A DNA stretch of 64,000 nt from positions 1,736,001-1,800,000 of the forward strand of contig JAFEKR010000009.1 of the NCBI GenBank assembly GCA_019022495.1. Direction: 5' to 3'. Shown piece after piece: positions 35,895 to 47,778 of the stretch. Each line of letters starts with the position of its first letter. The first letter of the stretch is position 1. Made by a program: the position numbers and the translations under genes. The stretch comes from Epichloe hybrida. Its lineage: Eukaryota; Ascomycota; Sordariomycetes; Hypocreales; Clavicipitaceae. The notes beneath the pieces were generated by a model. The model searched no databases. It was given only the letters and a program-made list of their open reading frames with translations, and was not told the DNA's origin.

Positions 35895-38800
35895 TCAAAG
35901 ACTGACAGTGACCGTCATGTTGTTGCTCAGCACCATCAGGGTGGGTGGTAATCCACTGCACAGCAACTCCACATCAGCAAGATACTGAATAGTAGAGATT
36001 TCATCCAGGCTGGTTCCTTCGGACGGAGTAGGCAGTGTTGTCAGTATAACGGCTGTGTCCTTGGAGTACTTCTGCATCAACTCATTCAAGATCAGATGTT
36101 GTGCTCGACTTGGCAGGTCATTGAACGACAGGGCCATGGTGTGTCCCGAATAAGCTGACCCAGACTCTGTGTCCGTGTCGTCCTTCAGATGATGATGCTG
36201 CTTGGAGGAGTCAATGTATTCCGGAATCATCTGGCTGACTCCATCTTGGCCTTGCGTCGAGAACTGCGAATTTTGCCGAGAATAATGGTGAGAATGCGAA
36301 CCAGAATGGGACCGGCTCACAGGCTGTTTCGCAAAAGTGATGGTCCTTGAGTCTTCTTTGCCGCTAACCTTTGTTTCTGGGAGAGGACGACTGGAGAATC
36401 TAGCTAGAGATGACTGTCGGGAAAACGCTGGTCGATCTACTTTTGGGGTGGGAGAGTTGGGGGCAGATGGCGCGAAGCCTATCTTGGAGGCTTCGTCATC
36501 GGTAGTGATCCTGGTTTCCGGGACTGGTCGGCTGGAAAAACGAGCTGCGGAGGATTGTCTGGAAAAGTTGGGTCGCGAAGGCGTGGTGATGCCGTCTCGA
36601 GGTGTAGGTCTGCCTCCTCTGGAGGGGCTCATCGACCGTGCTCGTCTGGAGCTGTCCGAGGGAAACTCTGCAACTTGGAGCGGATCGAGCATTGGAAAGG
36701 ACTCGGTATTTTTCCTCGGTTCTTCCGCCACTTGACTCGGCAGGCTCGCTCCCATCTCAGAAATTTCTGCTATACGCACAGTGAGTGGTGATTCTTCTGG
36801 TCTGGTCGTGAGTGTCCGCGACGTTGACATGGTGCCGTATGAGGGAATAGCCGCACTATTATTGTCCGTGACCTTGGTATGCCTTCCGCGCCCAGATCTT
36901 GCGGATGATGCTTCTCCCGTTTTATTATTGTTTGATCCGGCTATGCTACCACCTTGTTCCGATGCATGGTATAACAACGGGCGCTGTGATGGATTCTTGG
37001 GGTCATCGACAGATGGGAAATCGTCTATCGTGTCAACTTGATAGCTTTCACCCTCGGAAGACCCGTCTAGATCACTGTCGAGATCAGTATCAGATCTCAG
37101 CTCTTGCAAGACTCCATCATTGATATGCGTTGTATGGATTCCCATACTGACGCCCAGTTTTGAAAGCGCGGCAATGTCAGGTTTTCTCGGCATTCCCGCC
37201 ACTTCTGCCACACTATGTCGGCGACGGTCTTGGGTAACATGCTCGTGTGGATTATAGCCACCACCGACGCCGCCAGAAGAGTCCAAGATGTGGGTCAGGT
37301 GTGTAAGCTCTTGACTAGATGAGAGGTCTTGGTCTTGTCTGCGGAGCATTTGCAAATCTTCCCACCACTCTTCGTCCTTAAGAGCTTCCGCAACAATAAT
37401 TTCAGTGTCGAGATCATTGCTCCTGCCATGAACGATGAGCTCGTATGTATTGAGATCGCCAGCAGCCAGATAAAGGACGAGTACATGAGCGTCGATACGA
37501 AGTTTCTCCAGAAGTACTCTAACACGGGCGCTTTCTTCGTCCACCTCGTGCTCATATTCGACAAAGACAATGACGCGGATGGCGAAAACACTTCTCCAGG
37601 CACGTACACTGTGCAAAATATGCCCCAGTTGGAGAATGAGTGTGTCTTTGGACGTTAGCCACTAACTAAGAAGGGGAGAAAGATGGGAATAGGGTACAGA
37701 AGAGAACTACTTACAGGTGTCGAAGTTTGTCGTCAACACATTCTGACCATCTGCAGAGACTTCCGCAGACATTTGAATAGGCCACAGATCTACGTATGTC
37801 TTGGCATTGGCTTCGTCGTGTCGCGGCGTTTCAAGTTTGTCGAACCCAAGTGCTACAGCAACATTGAGTCTGTACCTCAAGGCCAGGTCTTCCAAGATGA
37901 CCATGTAGTCGGTGGGCGATATCATGCCTTCTTTCCGGATGGCGTCAGTCGGAAGTGCTCCTTCGAGAAGTCTGGCAGAAGTGTCTCCGCGCCGCCGCTT
38001 GGAGGGGACTCTGTCTGCCTGCTGGGGTCGACGGCGCATTTTGGCAGCGGGCGATGCCGGAACCTCGGGAATCAGTACAGACGGTTTGGATTTGCGGAGG
38101 TCGTCCATGTTGTAGAAGCCCATGATTGCAATATTCGGACGCATGCCACCAAGCCCAGCGGACAATACCAGGTTGCGCACGCCCCATGTGATTGATGGCG
38201 ACATGGTCAATTGGACAAAGGCCTTGATTCTTGAGAATTCCGAGATGTATCTTGTCCAGGCCTGCTGCTGAAGGCGCGCCTCGTGGACACCCGTGTGAAA
38301 GTCGTCCGTAACGATGACATGACCCAAGATATACAAGGATCCCTTCTTCATGGAGTTGCAAAACTGAATCAGCCTCGTCTGGCGTCGCGGATCGTTGATG
38401 AGAAGTATAATGTGAGGTCGCCAGAACTTGATGTGCTCTGGCTTCAGCCGCAGTAAGTATTTGCGAACTTGGTGATAGATCAGATTCTGGGAGACATCAC
38501 CCCATCGTTTCGGGGGGCATAAATAATGGATAAAAAGGAAGATGAGGATGAGGACACAAATTGCAATCACGGCATACGTCTCGTCGATGAAGAACATGGC
38601 CGCGGCAGACAGTAAGCTGCCGATGCATGCCGTCTGCCAAGTGAAGAACGTGAAGCTTGGCCGGAAGTTGGGCGCCGAGCCGATTTTAAGCAAAAAGCAG
38701 GCCAGGTTCATGACAAAGAACGTCATCTAACATGGTTAGTACTGCGTGATCATGAAGACGGTTATTATGTATGCGCACAAAATACATGCCTGGTATCCCA

Positions 38801-40024
38801 TGGAGATGAACGTTGCAATTCGATTCAAGTCGGCGAGGAGCGCTGCCTGGGCAATGGCATAGGTGAGCAGAATCGCAAGAATCGGCTCATCATTCTTCTT
38901 GGTTCCCCTACCAAATATGGACAGTCCTGGAAGAAGCTTGTCTTTAGCCAGAGCCTGGAACAGCTTTGCAGAGCCAATGATGCCCATCAAAGCAGAGAAC
39001 AGCGTCACGGCACACTCTCCGGCCAATATAAGGGGGGCAGAAAGGTTGGTCAAAGAAACGATATTCGCATTGGAGAGGAGTGAGTCGCGCGATATGGTGC
39101 ATGCCATTGATAGAATCACGATAAAATAGACAATAAACGTCGTCAGCATGGCCCAAAGTGTTCCCTTTGGGATTGCCTTGCTTGGGTTTTTGAGATCGCC
39201 AGACATGGCGGCACCAGCAAATATTCCGGACGTTGCTCTGAGAAAAGATGGTAAGCGCCATTCTCTCTCTCCGGGGAGTGCTCATGATTCACTTACGGAA
39301 ACAAAATCCCAAACAAGTTCCTGAAAGTTGCTAGTCCAAGATACACTTTGTCATCCGAATTCGGCAAAAAGTTCCTGGCAAGCGTGTTGAGGTCGATGCC
39401 AGTGTAGATAACTCCGACATCTTCATCAATGAACGGCGTCTTGAAGAGCGCAGACAATGGGATACTGGCTACGGCCACAGTCAAAATGACCAAAAGTAAA
39501 TTGGAAGCCTTGGAGAACGTAGCCGATCCCAGTAGGCACATGCCAGTACAGAGCAACAGGGCTGCAGACTGTAGGCCATAGATTTCCCAGTATTCTTGTG
39601 GAAACGCAGCTCCAACGTTGAGCCGGATGCAGTCAAGCAGACCGACAATGTTCATGGCAGTGTTGAGGGCCTGAGCCAAGAAGAACAGGATCCCAATAGA
39701 GCCTCCGAATTCGGGGCCCAGAGATCTTGAGATCAGATAATAGGCACCGCCCCCCTTTACTTCGCCGTTGGATGCTATTGCGGACAGAGATAGTGTAGTC
39801 AGAAGATCGACGCAGTAAGCCGTGACCAACAAACCTAGGTCAAATCAGTATATTTCACGCATGGGGACGGCACCTCGAGTAGACATACCAACTATTCCCA
39901 CAAACCCTACTTGACCCAGAATCAGGCCAAAGCGTAAGAACATGAGAATGCTCATAATGTTCAAGCAGACGGGGATGTACACTCCAGACACCAAGCCCAG
40001 CTTGGAGCTCTTTCTGGCCTCCAT
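35895..40024 (-). CDS. Cation-chloride cotransporter (SLC12/Vhc1-like), five exons from the conserved start
   Basis: Minus-strand exons 40024-39889, 39834-39297, 39237-38790, 38726-37715 and 37645-35895 give about 1294 residues from MEARKSSKLG. The first half is a 12-helix APC/SLC12 transporter, with GVYIPVCLNIMSILMFLRFG, EVKGGGAYYLISRSLGPEFG, MSGDLKNPSKAIPKGTLWA and ACFLLKIGSAPNFRPSFTF. The C-terminal half is a cytosolic SLC12-type domain (FVEYEHEVDEESARVRVLL, ELIVHGRSND) interrupted by a long Ser/Arg-rich insert. Yeast Vhc1 is a vacuolar K-Cl cotransporter; a vacuolar location here is inferred. The intron at 38727-38789 appears to be GC-AG. The N-terminus is uncertain: the frame continues upstream of 40024 without an ATG until an in-frame TGA at 40133-40135. 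Confidence 0.88.
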
Positions 40025-41812
40025 GACGCCAGAAGGGTCGCCCTTGTCCTCTGGCGAGGTGGGCTTCGTGAGGCGGGGATATATCTCACGATGATTTGTT
40101 TTTCGTGTCGTGGTGGGCAGAGATTCATGTCTTCATGGCCGCAAGACAACGATGCGGTGGTAATCGTGCTGCATGGGTAATATGCCTTGCTCGCGCCGCA
40201 GATTCTCTGTGATGGTGACTTGGCAAAAAGAAAGATGAAGAGGCTCAGCAGTTAGACAGATGATGTTTGTTTCCACCTTTAAGAACCGAAAAGAGTCATG
40301 AAGCTCAAGGCAATCTAATTGCGGAGAACGTGTTTTGCCTGACATGAGCCAAGATGTCCAGCCCACGCACCCACGTCAAGCCTCATCGAGGCGGGGGCGG
40401 TCAAGCTTGAACGGTCACACGAGGTCTGCTCCCGAAAAAAGCTTCAGTTGAAACAATGGTTCGTTCTTACCTTGTTCAAAGTGCGTCGTGGCGACCTCCC
40501 GGCGTGTTTAACATGATCAGAGCACGGTGATAAGCTGGCGTGCGGGATGGCGCTTCACTAGCATACATTGGCGCCGCCAGATGATGCATCCACATGGTTT
40601 TTTTGGTGGTGGTGATGGTGGTGATTGGCGGCGGTGGTGGTGGGCACCGAATTGTGATTGGGTGTTCCGCACCGTCGTCGTTTTATCTTCTCTTCTGTGC
40701 CGTCATGAGCGAAGGACGCGTCTGATGGAACCACCCAACAAGAGTACGGAGTACTGCGTTGCAATCCGGTACGGGCCGCCGTCACAGGCCAGACTGTGAG
40801 GCTTGTCTTGGTCGGCAGCAGATAAGCAAGTTACATTGTCATTTGCGCTTCAGAGACTGCTGGCAACAGCGGCTTCGTCAATCACAAAAATGGCAGCAAC
40901 CTCATGTTTGTGCGACGTTTGAATGTGGTCTGACATGACCGAGACGGGATCAGAGTCTACGTGGCGAGTCGCACCAGGTTGGTTGCCCGTATTATCAGAT
41001 GGAATCCGCGTACATAGATTGTTGCGGCGTCATCATGATGCAGGCTAACCGACGGGTGATGGGTTTGTCGGGTTTGTTACGTTTGTCACCGCGTCAACAA
41101 TGACTTTCTGCAGACCAGACGCTCCTTTTGTTTTTGGCCGTGGAATCGTTTTGGCCTTGTTCTCTCCGAGACGTGTCGTTTAGCATCTGCAACAATATGA
41201 CAGACATCCTTTTGTTTTGTTATCCTTATATTTCTATTCTCATTTTGACTGGGGATCCGCGGCGAGTCAGTCTGGTCAGTCTGGTGTTACCGTACTGGTG
41301 AGCTGTGGCCCGTGGGGGAAGGGCTCTGCTTAATACAGCCGCTGTATTACAATTTACAGCGGGTCGTGGGCGCCTACATCCTACCCAGACAGGATCAGCA
41401 AGGGGCTACGCTTTCCCCCAAAAGAACGTTGACGGTCCCATCTTCTGCCACAACCACACAACCACACACACGCCCGCAGACTTTCACACTCGTCGCGGCC
41501 GCCTCGACGGCTTCATTACCGATCTCTTCACTTCAAGACACGCCATCACTTCTCTGAATCCCTCTCTGCGGCAATCCTGTGCGCCTTCTAGTCCCTCGTG
41601 ATTGCTCCAAGCCACCCACGGGTGCTAGCTAGCAAGCAAGCGGCCGTTGGCTGACATTGCACCAGCTTCAAGCTCTGATGTCGGCAAAGCAAAGCGTAGA
41701 CTAACTCGAAAGACATGCAATAGAGAAGCCCACAAACCATTTTCGACGTCGACCCCCGTCCTTATCATCACCATTCAGTCTTTCCTTCAAATCGATACTC
41801 GGTACGAAGACC
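40025..41812. other. Divergent intergenic region between Vhc1-like and Avt-like genes
   Basis: About 1.8 kb of shared upstream sequence. A strong minus-strand donor (ACAAG|GTAAGA, exon edge at 40471) and possible acceptors near 40206 suggest a 5' UTR intron or missing upstream coding exon of the transporter at 35895-40024. A GGT/GGC triplet tract lies at about 40604-40640. TACGGAGTA is at 40745-40753. No other gene is seen. Confidence 0.5.
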
Positions 41813-44167
41813 ATGTCTTCGCCCAAAGACACATTCAGTCGCGGTCCTGGGCCGAGGTCATCATCACCTGAGCCCGGGCAGCCTCGCCCGTTTTCATCCT
41901 CACTGCCTCGTGGAGAGGTGACAGCTCGACTTGCGGAGCCGGTTCTTGGAACGTCGCCCCTTCGGGGTGGCTGTCCGGCCCCGGGAGCTGAAACCTCTCA
42001 GTCTTGCGAAGCTCCTTTCCTTGGAGGAAGCTATACCCAAGGACCCGGCGTATCAGCTCTAGCTGCTGCGTTGTCTAACTCCTTGGGACAATCGCCGCCT
42101 CGTCATGGCACGCCAGCCGCTCCAGTCGGCACACCTCCGCGATCTCAGTCACCCGCGATCCCCGCCCGGTCCGCTACTCCCACGCAGTATGGCTCCTTTG
42201 ACTCGCGATCACGGCTTGGTCTAGGCGGCCCTGGCAGCGCAAGTGGTCCGTACGAAGACCCCGAAATTGTCAAGCGGCACTTGGTGCAGCCCAATGAAGC
42301 CGAGAATGTTGTCTCGGGGGCATCATCCATGATTGGCACTCTCAAAGGCAAGCAGCCTTTGGAAATGGGCACCACCAGTTCCAATGACGAGGAATTTTCC
42401 AGCTTGCAACTGCAGGGCGGCGATGTCACGCGCGGGATATATAAGTGGACTGAGCAGGCGGAAGCCAAGAACAAGCTTAACAGAAGTAAAAGCTACGACG
42501 ATATGCGACCCGAGCCTGAGGAAGAAGTCATGGACATCAATTCGATCAAGGTGCCTGGTGGATTCAGACGAGATCATCTCAGAAGGCAGGCATTCAGCCC
42601 TAGTGGCCAGCATGTCGAACAAGGCGGCAATGGCTTCAGCTCCCCTAAAACTCTCGACCAGCCGAGGCTGTTCACCTCGAGCTTCCTCGAGTTCCTCACC
42701 ATTTACGGACACTTTGCCGGCGAGGAGCTCGAGGAAGACGACGAGAATCTGGGGCCCAATGAGATATGGGACTCGGGTGAGGATCGTCAAGATGGGGATG
42801 ACGAACCAACCGAGGACAGCGCGCTCCTCGGTCCATCCAAGAAGAAGCGAAGGAGAAAGCCCCGCGGCGGTAGTGGCCAGAACAGTCCGATGAATGCCGC
42901 GCTGTTGTTGCTGAAATCGTTCGTCGGCACGGGTGTTTTGTTCCTGCCTCGTGCCTATCTCAACGGCGGCATGCTCTTTAGCAACCTTGTGCTCTTGGGA
43001 GTGAGTGTCCTCAGCTATTACTGCTTCGTCCTGTTGGTATCGACGAGATTGAGGGTCGAGGGCTCGTTTGGTGACATGGGAGGTATTCTCTACGGTAAAT
43101 GGATGCGGAATCTGATCCTTTCCTCCATTGTCATCAGCCAGATCGGGTTCGTGGCGGCGTATACAGTCTTCACGGCCCAGAACTTGCAGGCTTTCATCCG
43201 AGCTGTGTCCAACTGCACGTCATCCATCAGCATCCCCCTTCTCATTCTCATGCAAACGGCCATATTCCTTCCCTTTTCTCTTCTCCGCGACATTGGCAAA
43301 CTAGGCTTCACCGCACTCATTGCCGATGCCTTTATCATGATTGGACTGGCCTACCTTTTCTACTACGATGTAATCACCCTCAACGCCAATGGACTCGCCG
43401 ACATCATCATGTTCAACAAAAAGGACTGGACCTTGTTCATCGGCACCGCCATCTTCACCTTCGAGGGCATTGGCCTCATCATCCCCATCCAGGAATCGAT
43501 GAAGCACCCCACAAAGTTTCCTCGAGTTCTATTCCTCGTCATGATCATCATTACTGTTCTGTTCATCGTCATGGGCGCCATCTCATACGCTGCCTACGGA
43601 TCCAAGACCGAGACGGTCGTGCTTCTCAACCTGCCCCAGGACGACAAGTTCGTCAACGGTGTACAGCTGCTCTACTCTTGCGCTATTCTACTATCGACCC
43701 CGCTCCAAATCTTCCCCGCCATCCGTATCATTGAGACCGAGCTATTCACCCGCAGCGGCAAGTATAACCCGTGGATCAAGTGGAAGAAGAACATTTTCCG
43801 CTTCTTCATGGTTATGCTTTGTTCCTCTATTGCATGGGGCGGCGCAGATCATCTTGACAAGTTTGTCGCTCTGGTTGGCAACTTTGCCTGCATCCCATTG
43901 GTGTATATCTATCCCGTAAGTTTGATGGCACCCTTTTCTCACAAGTAGTTTGTATGTGTGAGTGTGTCCGGAATCTACAATACTGACTGTTATACTTTTC
44001 AGCCCCTGTTGCATTACAGAGCGGTTGCGCGCAGCAGGTTATGGAGAGTCTCGGACATTGTACTGTGCATATTCGGTGTATTTGCCATGACATACGCAAC
44101 CAGTCTGACCATCATGAGCTGGGCGAATGCGGAGCCTCAGGCGCCAGGATACTGCGACAGGAAGTAA
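41813..44167 (+). CDS. Vacuolar amino acid transporter (Avt3/Avt4-like), two exons
   Basis: Exons 41813-43915 and 44003-44167 give about 755 residues. A long Ser/Pro/Gly-rich cytosolic N-terminus (about 360 residues) precedes an AA_trans (APC superfamily) membrane domain beginning AALLLLKSFVGTGVLFLPRA. Roughly ten hydrophobic segments follow, among them LILSSIVISQIGFVAAYTVF, LFIGTAIFTFEGIGLIIPIQ and VLFLVMIIITVLFIVMGAIS. The second exon adds the last helices (VLCIFGVFAMTYATSLTIM). Yeast Avt3 and Avt4 export amino acids from the vacuole to the cytosol; the N-terminal extension is shared with Avt4-type proteins, where it is a phosphorylation target. The family is certain, while the paralogue is not resolved. 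The frame just after 43915 ends within 11 codons, supporting the intron. Confidence 0.92.
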
Positions 44168-44743
44168 ACATGGAGCGTTGGAACAGGAGACGGCTTGTCA
44201 TTTTGGCATAACGCATTGTTCATGTAGCATTCTGTATGGCATGGCGGCTCATGTATTTTCGGACACAAATTGTATAAATGGGACACAGCGAACGTCACAA
44301 GCGCTTGGATTTTGCACCGTAGATAGAGAGGATCATCATATGGCTCAGGGCCAGGAATTAGCGAAATTAGTAGTCCAACACGAGCGCTGCAACCAGAACA
44401 GAGACTCACTCGCTCATGATCGAATACAACGTGTTGCCAATAATCTTTGACGAAGGAGACAGAAGGAAATTAAATAAAAAAGCACATACGCCGTACTCTG
44501 GTCTGTATTCTTTGTGCTACGTGGTTGGCCGCTCCCAGCGATCAAGCAGATCCGGTGGAGCAACATTCATCGACGGCGGGGAAAGAGAAACAAAGTCTCT
44601 CTGACTCTCTCTAGCAAGCTCCGAGTCCGAGCTGACCAGATGCTGCCGACTTGACGATTGCCACTCATACACTGTGTAATTGTAATACGTTGTCGCGTCC
44701 CGTTTTGGATTCCTTCTTCCTGTCGCATCCATCGGAACCCACC
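44168..44743. other. Intergenic between Avt-like and Aim32-like genes
   Basis: About 0.58 kb between two plus-strand genes. No protein-like frame or repeat is seen. It should hold the first gene's 3' UTR and the promoter of the second. Confidence 0.6.
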
Positions 44744-45910
44744 ATGTCAATACCTATAGCTTTGCGCTCATCGTTGCGCGTAAGGCGCCGATTCCCAAGC
44801 TGCGTCTCTTCATCACGCCGCTATGCCGCCACGGCGCGGCAGCAGCCTCCGTTTCCTACGGTCCCGTCGTGTCCCTCGCCAACATGTGGCTGTGCGGAAA
44901 CACCAGTGATGCCAGAGGGACTGGGAATCGATCACGAAGCTCCTTTGAATGGCGTCATTTCCGGCTATGCAGAGCAAGTGCTCGTTTGTACGGGGCAAGA
45001 CGACTGGCCGTCGAGGATCGAGGACGAGAGTGGAGGGGACAATTTGGCGGCGGATTTGAAGGAATTACTTGGTAGAGGGGGGGTGTACAGTGATGTAAGT
45101 ATGTATCATTAGAGACTTGCCCTTGCCATCAGGAAGAGGTATAATCATGTCGCTCCATGGAAAATGAAGTTGCTGACACTATTCAAGCCCTTCCACAACG
45201 TGTCCATCCTCAACTCCTCGTTTCCCAGCTCCACGCCACCACCCCGGGCCGAAGAAGTCCAATCCACATCCGCCTATCTCCTCCCCAGCTTCAAGTACGT
45301 CCCTTTCCTGCCTCGCGTATCCTTTGATAGCGTGCAGGCCCTCGCAAAGGGGTACCTGCTGCCTGAGAAACTGCACTCCGCGCACGAGGGATTGTCACCG
45401 ATTCACAGGGATAGACTCACGCGGAAAGACGCCTACCAGAACCTGTTGCTGGGCGTGCAGGATGTCAGGGACGTGCTGGTGCTTATTTGCGGTCACGGCG
45501 GCCGGGATGCTCGGTGCGGCATCTTCGGGCCCTTGCTGAGAGTCGAGTTTGAGGACAAGCTGGGCGATGCGGGCTTCCAAGTCGCAAGGGGAGCTGTGCC
45601 AGTCCATCTTGGGGATGTGGCCGCGCAGGAAATAGAAGGGGACGCGGAGGGCAACAAGGTTGCCAGAGTTGGACTCATCAGTCATATTGGTGGGCACAAG
45701 TTTGCGGGCAACGTGATTGTGTATATACCGCCTGGGCATGAGGGCCCCGGGGGGGAAGAGCATGCCTTGGCCGGATGTGGCATTTGGTACGGAAGGGTTG
45801 AGCCGAAGCATGTGGAGGGCTTGGTCAATGAGACTGTCGTGAGGGGGAGGGTCGTGGAGGATAGGTTTAGGGGGGGGATCGATCCGAAGAGGAGGATATT
45901 GAGCATCTGA
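44744..45910 (+). CDS. Aim32-like sucrase/ferredoxin-domain protein, two exons
   Basis: Exons 44744-45094 and 45188-45910 give about 357 residues. The N-terminus is Arg/Ser-rich without acidic residues (RSSLRVRRRFPSCVSSSRRY), consistent with mitochondrial import. The thioredoxin-like ferredoxin fold of this family is recognised by CPSPTCGC near residue 44, ICGHGGRDARCGIFG, and HIGGHKFAGNVIVY. In yeast, Aim32 is a mitochondrial [2Fe-2S] redox protein linked to inner-membrane and intermembrane-space protein thiol state. The Cys and His residues seen here would provide cluster ligands. The intron is phase 0, with donor GTAAGT and acceptor after TTCAAG. The next gene on the same strand is also mitochondrial (Cyc2-like). 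Confidence 0.87.
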
Positions 45911-46336
45911 TGTCGCATACTTACTTGTTACTGACTTGTCCACATCCTTTGGGTTGAATCCCAAATGTATACACAAAGGATGTACCACTACCACCTACAG
46001 CAGACTAGACTAGCCAACATTGCTCGAATAAAACTTGTCGTGCCTTACTGCAACAGGACAGAGGTGAAGAAGGTTGCCGTGCGCGTCCAAGTTATCAGCA
46101 TTGGCCCCACGTGACCTCGCGAAGGTATCGCGACCACCTTTTTCTAGCCTTTTTCTAGCCTTTTTCTAGACGGTGTTGCGATTGATTCTCTCGGCATCAT
46201 TCGGCAACTGCAATCACCCGGCAGTATCCATCCCAACGCCGGCAGCTGTGTATCGTCGATAAGTATTACGGAGTAGGAGTAGATCTTCGGTCCAACACTA
46301 TTTTCCCAAAGCCGGCGTCCCCCCCTCTCGTTACAA
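45911..46336. other. Intergenic between Aim32-like and Cyc2-like genes
   Basis: About 0.43 kb. Three tandem copies of a TTTTTCTAGCC-like unit lie at about 46137-46168, and TACGGAGTA is at 46267-46275, just upstream of the Cyc2-like start. No gene-like frame is present. Confidence 0.6.
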
Positions 46337-47617
46337 ATGGCAGCACCACCACCCCTGCGCACATTCGCCATCCGCGCAAGACACACCGCGCGAGCACCTC
46401 GAATACGCACTCACAAAACATTCACCCGCACCTCCCACAGCAGTAGCAACGGTCTCCATCGCAAGCAGCCCACCATATTCATCGCCGTCGCCATTCTCGG
46501 CAGCGCCACATATCTTCTCACCCCATCGAGTAAATCTTCTTCTACCCTCAACGAAACCACCTTCGTCCCTTACACCATCACAGCCCGGGACTCCGTCTCC
46601 CCCTCATCCGTCCTCTTCACCATCTCCCCGCACCAGCACGGCCCCTCGCCGCCCTGTTACCTACTGCCCCAATCAACCGCGTGGAAATACCCCCTCTGGT
46701 CCGTCGAGTTCAAGCAGCCCGAGGTCCAGATCGCGCGGCACTACACGCCGCTTCCGCCACAGGACGGCGAGGACCCGCGCGATGGCAAACTGCGGTTCTA
46801 CGTCAGGGCCGTCGGCGGGGGCGAAATGTCGAACTACCTGCATCGTCTGGGCGTAGGACGGGACGTGTACCTGCGCGGTCCGCATCATGGGTTCGACGTC
46901 CTGAGCCGACTGGGCGCGTGCAGGAATGTCGTCTTCCTCGCGGGTGGCACGGGCGTCGTCCCCGGAATGCAAGTGGCCAGGGCCGTGCTCGAGAGGGACG
47001 ACTCTTCCCGGGTGAAGCTGCTATGGGCCGTGAGGAAGCGGGAGGAAGCCCAGGGTGTTGGCATCACGCAGCCGCCGCCGCCGCCACGGCAGCCCTGGTG
47101 GAAGAAGAAGAGTAAGCTTTGGGCCACGCAAACACCCGCCGTGCTGACGGAGGTGGACGCTGATTTGGAGAATCCGAGCGCCGTGGCGAGGGAGCTGATG
47201 CGTCTAAAGGCCAAATATGGCGAAAGGCTGCACATACGACTTGCCGTGGATGAGGAACGCACCCATTTCACACGCGAGGATTTACAGAGTGCTTTGGGGA
47301 GTAGACAAGGGGAGCAATCTCCTGCTCTGGGCGGCAAGGGATGTCCCTTCCACGACCAGCTTCTTCACACGCGAGCCTCCGAGTTTGAAGGGCCCCGCGC
47401 CCAATGCCAGTGCCAGTGCCAGTGCGACGGCTCCGACGGTCGCCCCGGGAAGAACCTCTTCATGGTGTCCGGCCCAGATGGCTTCATCGCCCACTACGCC
47501 GGAGAGAAGATATGGATGGGCGGCACTCTTACCCAGGGGCCCATCGATGGCGTAGCAGGACAGTTGCAAAGGAGGGATCCGTCCTTGGCCAACGACTGGC
47601 TAGTCTTGAAACTGTAG
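46337..47617 (+). CDS. Cyc2-like mitochondrial FAD oxidoreductase (cytochrome c import factor)
   Basis: A single 426-residue frame. A basic presequence (about residues 1-44, TFAIRARHTARAPRIRTHK) is followed by one hydrophobic segment (TIFIAVAILGSATYLL, about 46-61), as in inner-membrane-anchored Cyc2. The remainder is a ferredoxin-reductase-like module: an FAD-binding beta barrel containing LRFYVRAVGGGEMSNYLH, then an NAD-binding fold with VVFLAGGTGVVPGMQVARA and the C-terminal FMVSGPDGFIAHYAG. Yeast Cyc2 keeps the haem-binding cysteines of apocytochrome c reduced for haem attachment. The insert between strands holds a Pro tract, and an unusual run of alternating Cys and Gln (QCQCQCQC) lies near residue 358. 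The gene converges with the Neo1-like gene, with about 160 bases between stops. Confidence 0.85.
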   Translation: MAAPPPLRTFAIRARHTARAPRIRTHKTFTRTSHSSSNGLHRKQPTIFIAVAILGSATYLLTPSSKSSSTLNETTFVPYTITARDSVSPSSVLFTISPHQHGPSPPCYLLPQSTAWKYPLWSVEFKQPEVQIARHYTPLPPQDGEDPRDGKLRFYVRAVGGGEMSNYLHRLGVGRDVYLRGPHHGFDVLSRLGACRNVVFLAGGTGVVPGMQVARAVLERDDSSRVKLLWAVRKREEAQGVGITQPPPPPRQPWWKKKSKLWATQTPAVLTEVDADLENPSAVARELMRLKAKYGERLHIRLAVDEERTHFTREDLQSALGSRQGEQSPALGGKGCPFHDQLLHTRASEFEGPRAQCQCQCQCDGSDGRPGKNLFMVSGPDGFIAHYAGEKIWMGGTLTQGPIDGVAGQLQRRDPSLANDWLVLKL

Positions 47618-47778
47618 GACACATGCTTGCAGTCTTGGAAACGACATGACAAGGAATATAAAAGTATATTGCTTTTCATTCCATCTAGCAACGAGCTCCC
47701 ATACACCTAGCTATGCAATTGTAAATTTCGCCACACAAAAAAAAAAAAAAAAAAAATTTGCCCATGTTCACCCGTCTT

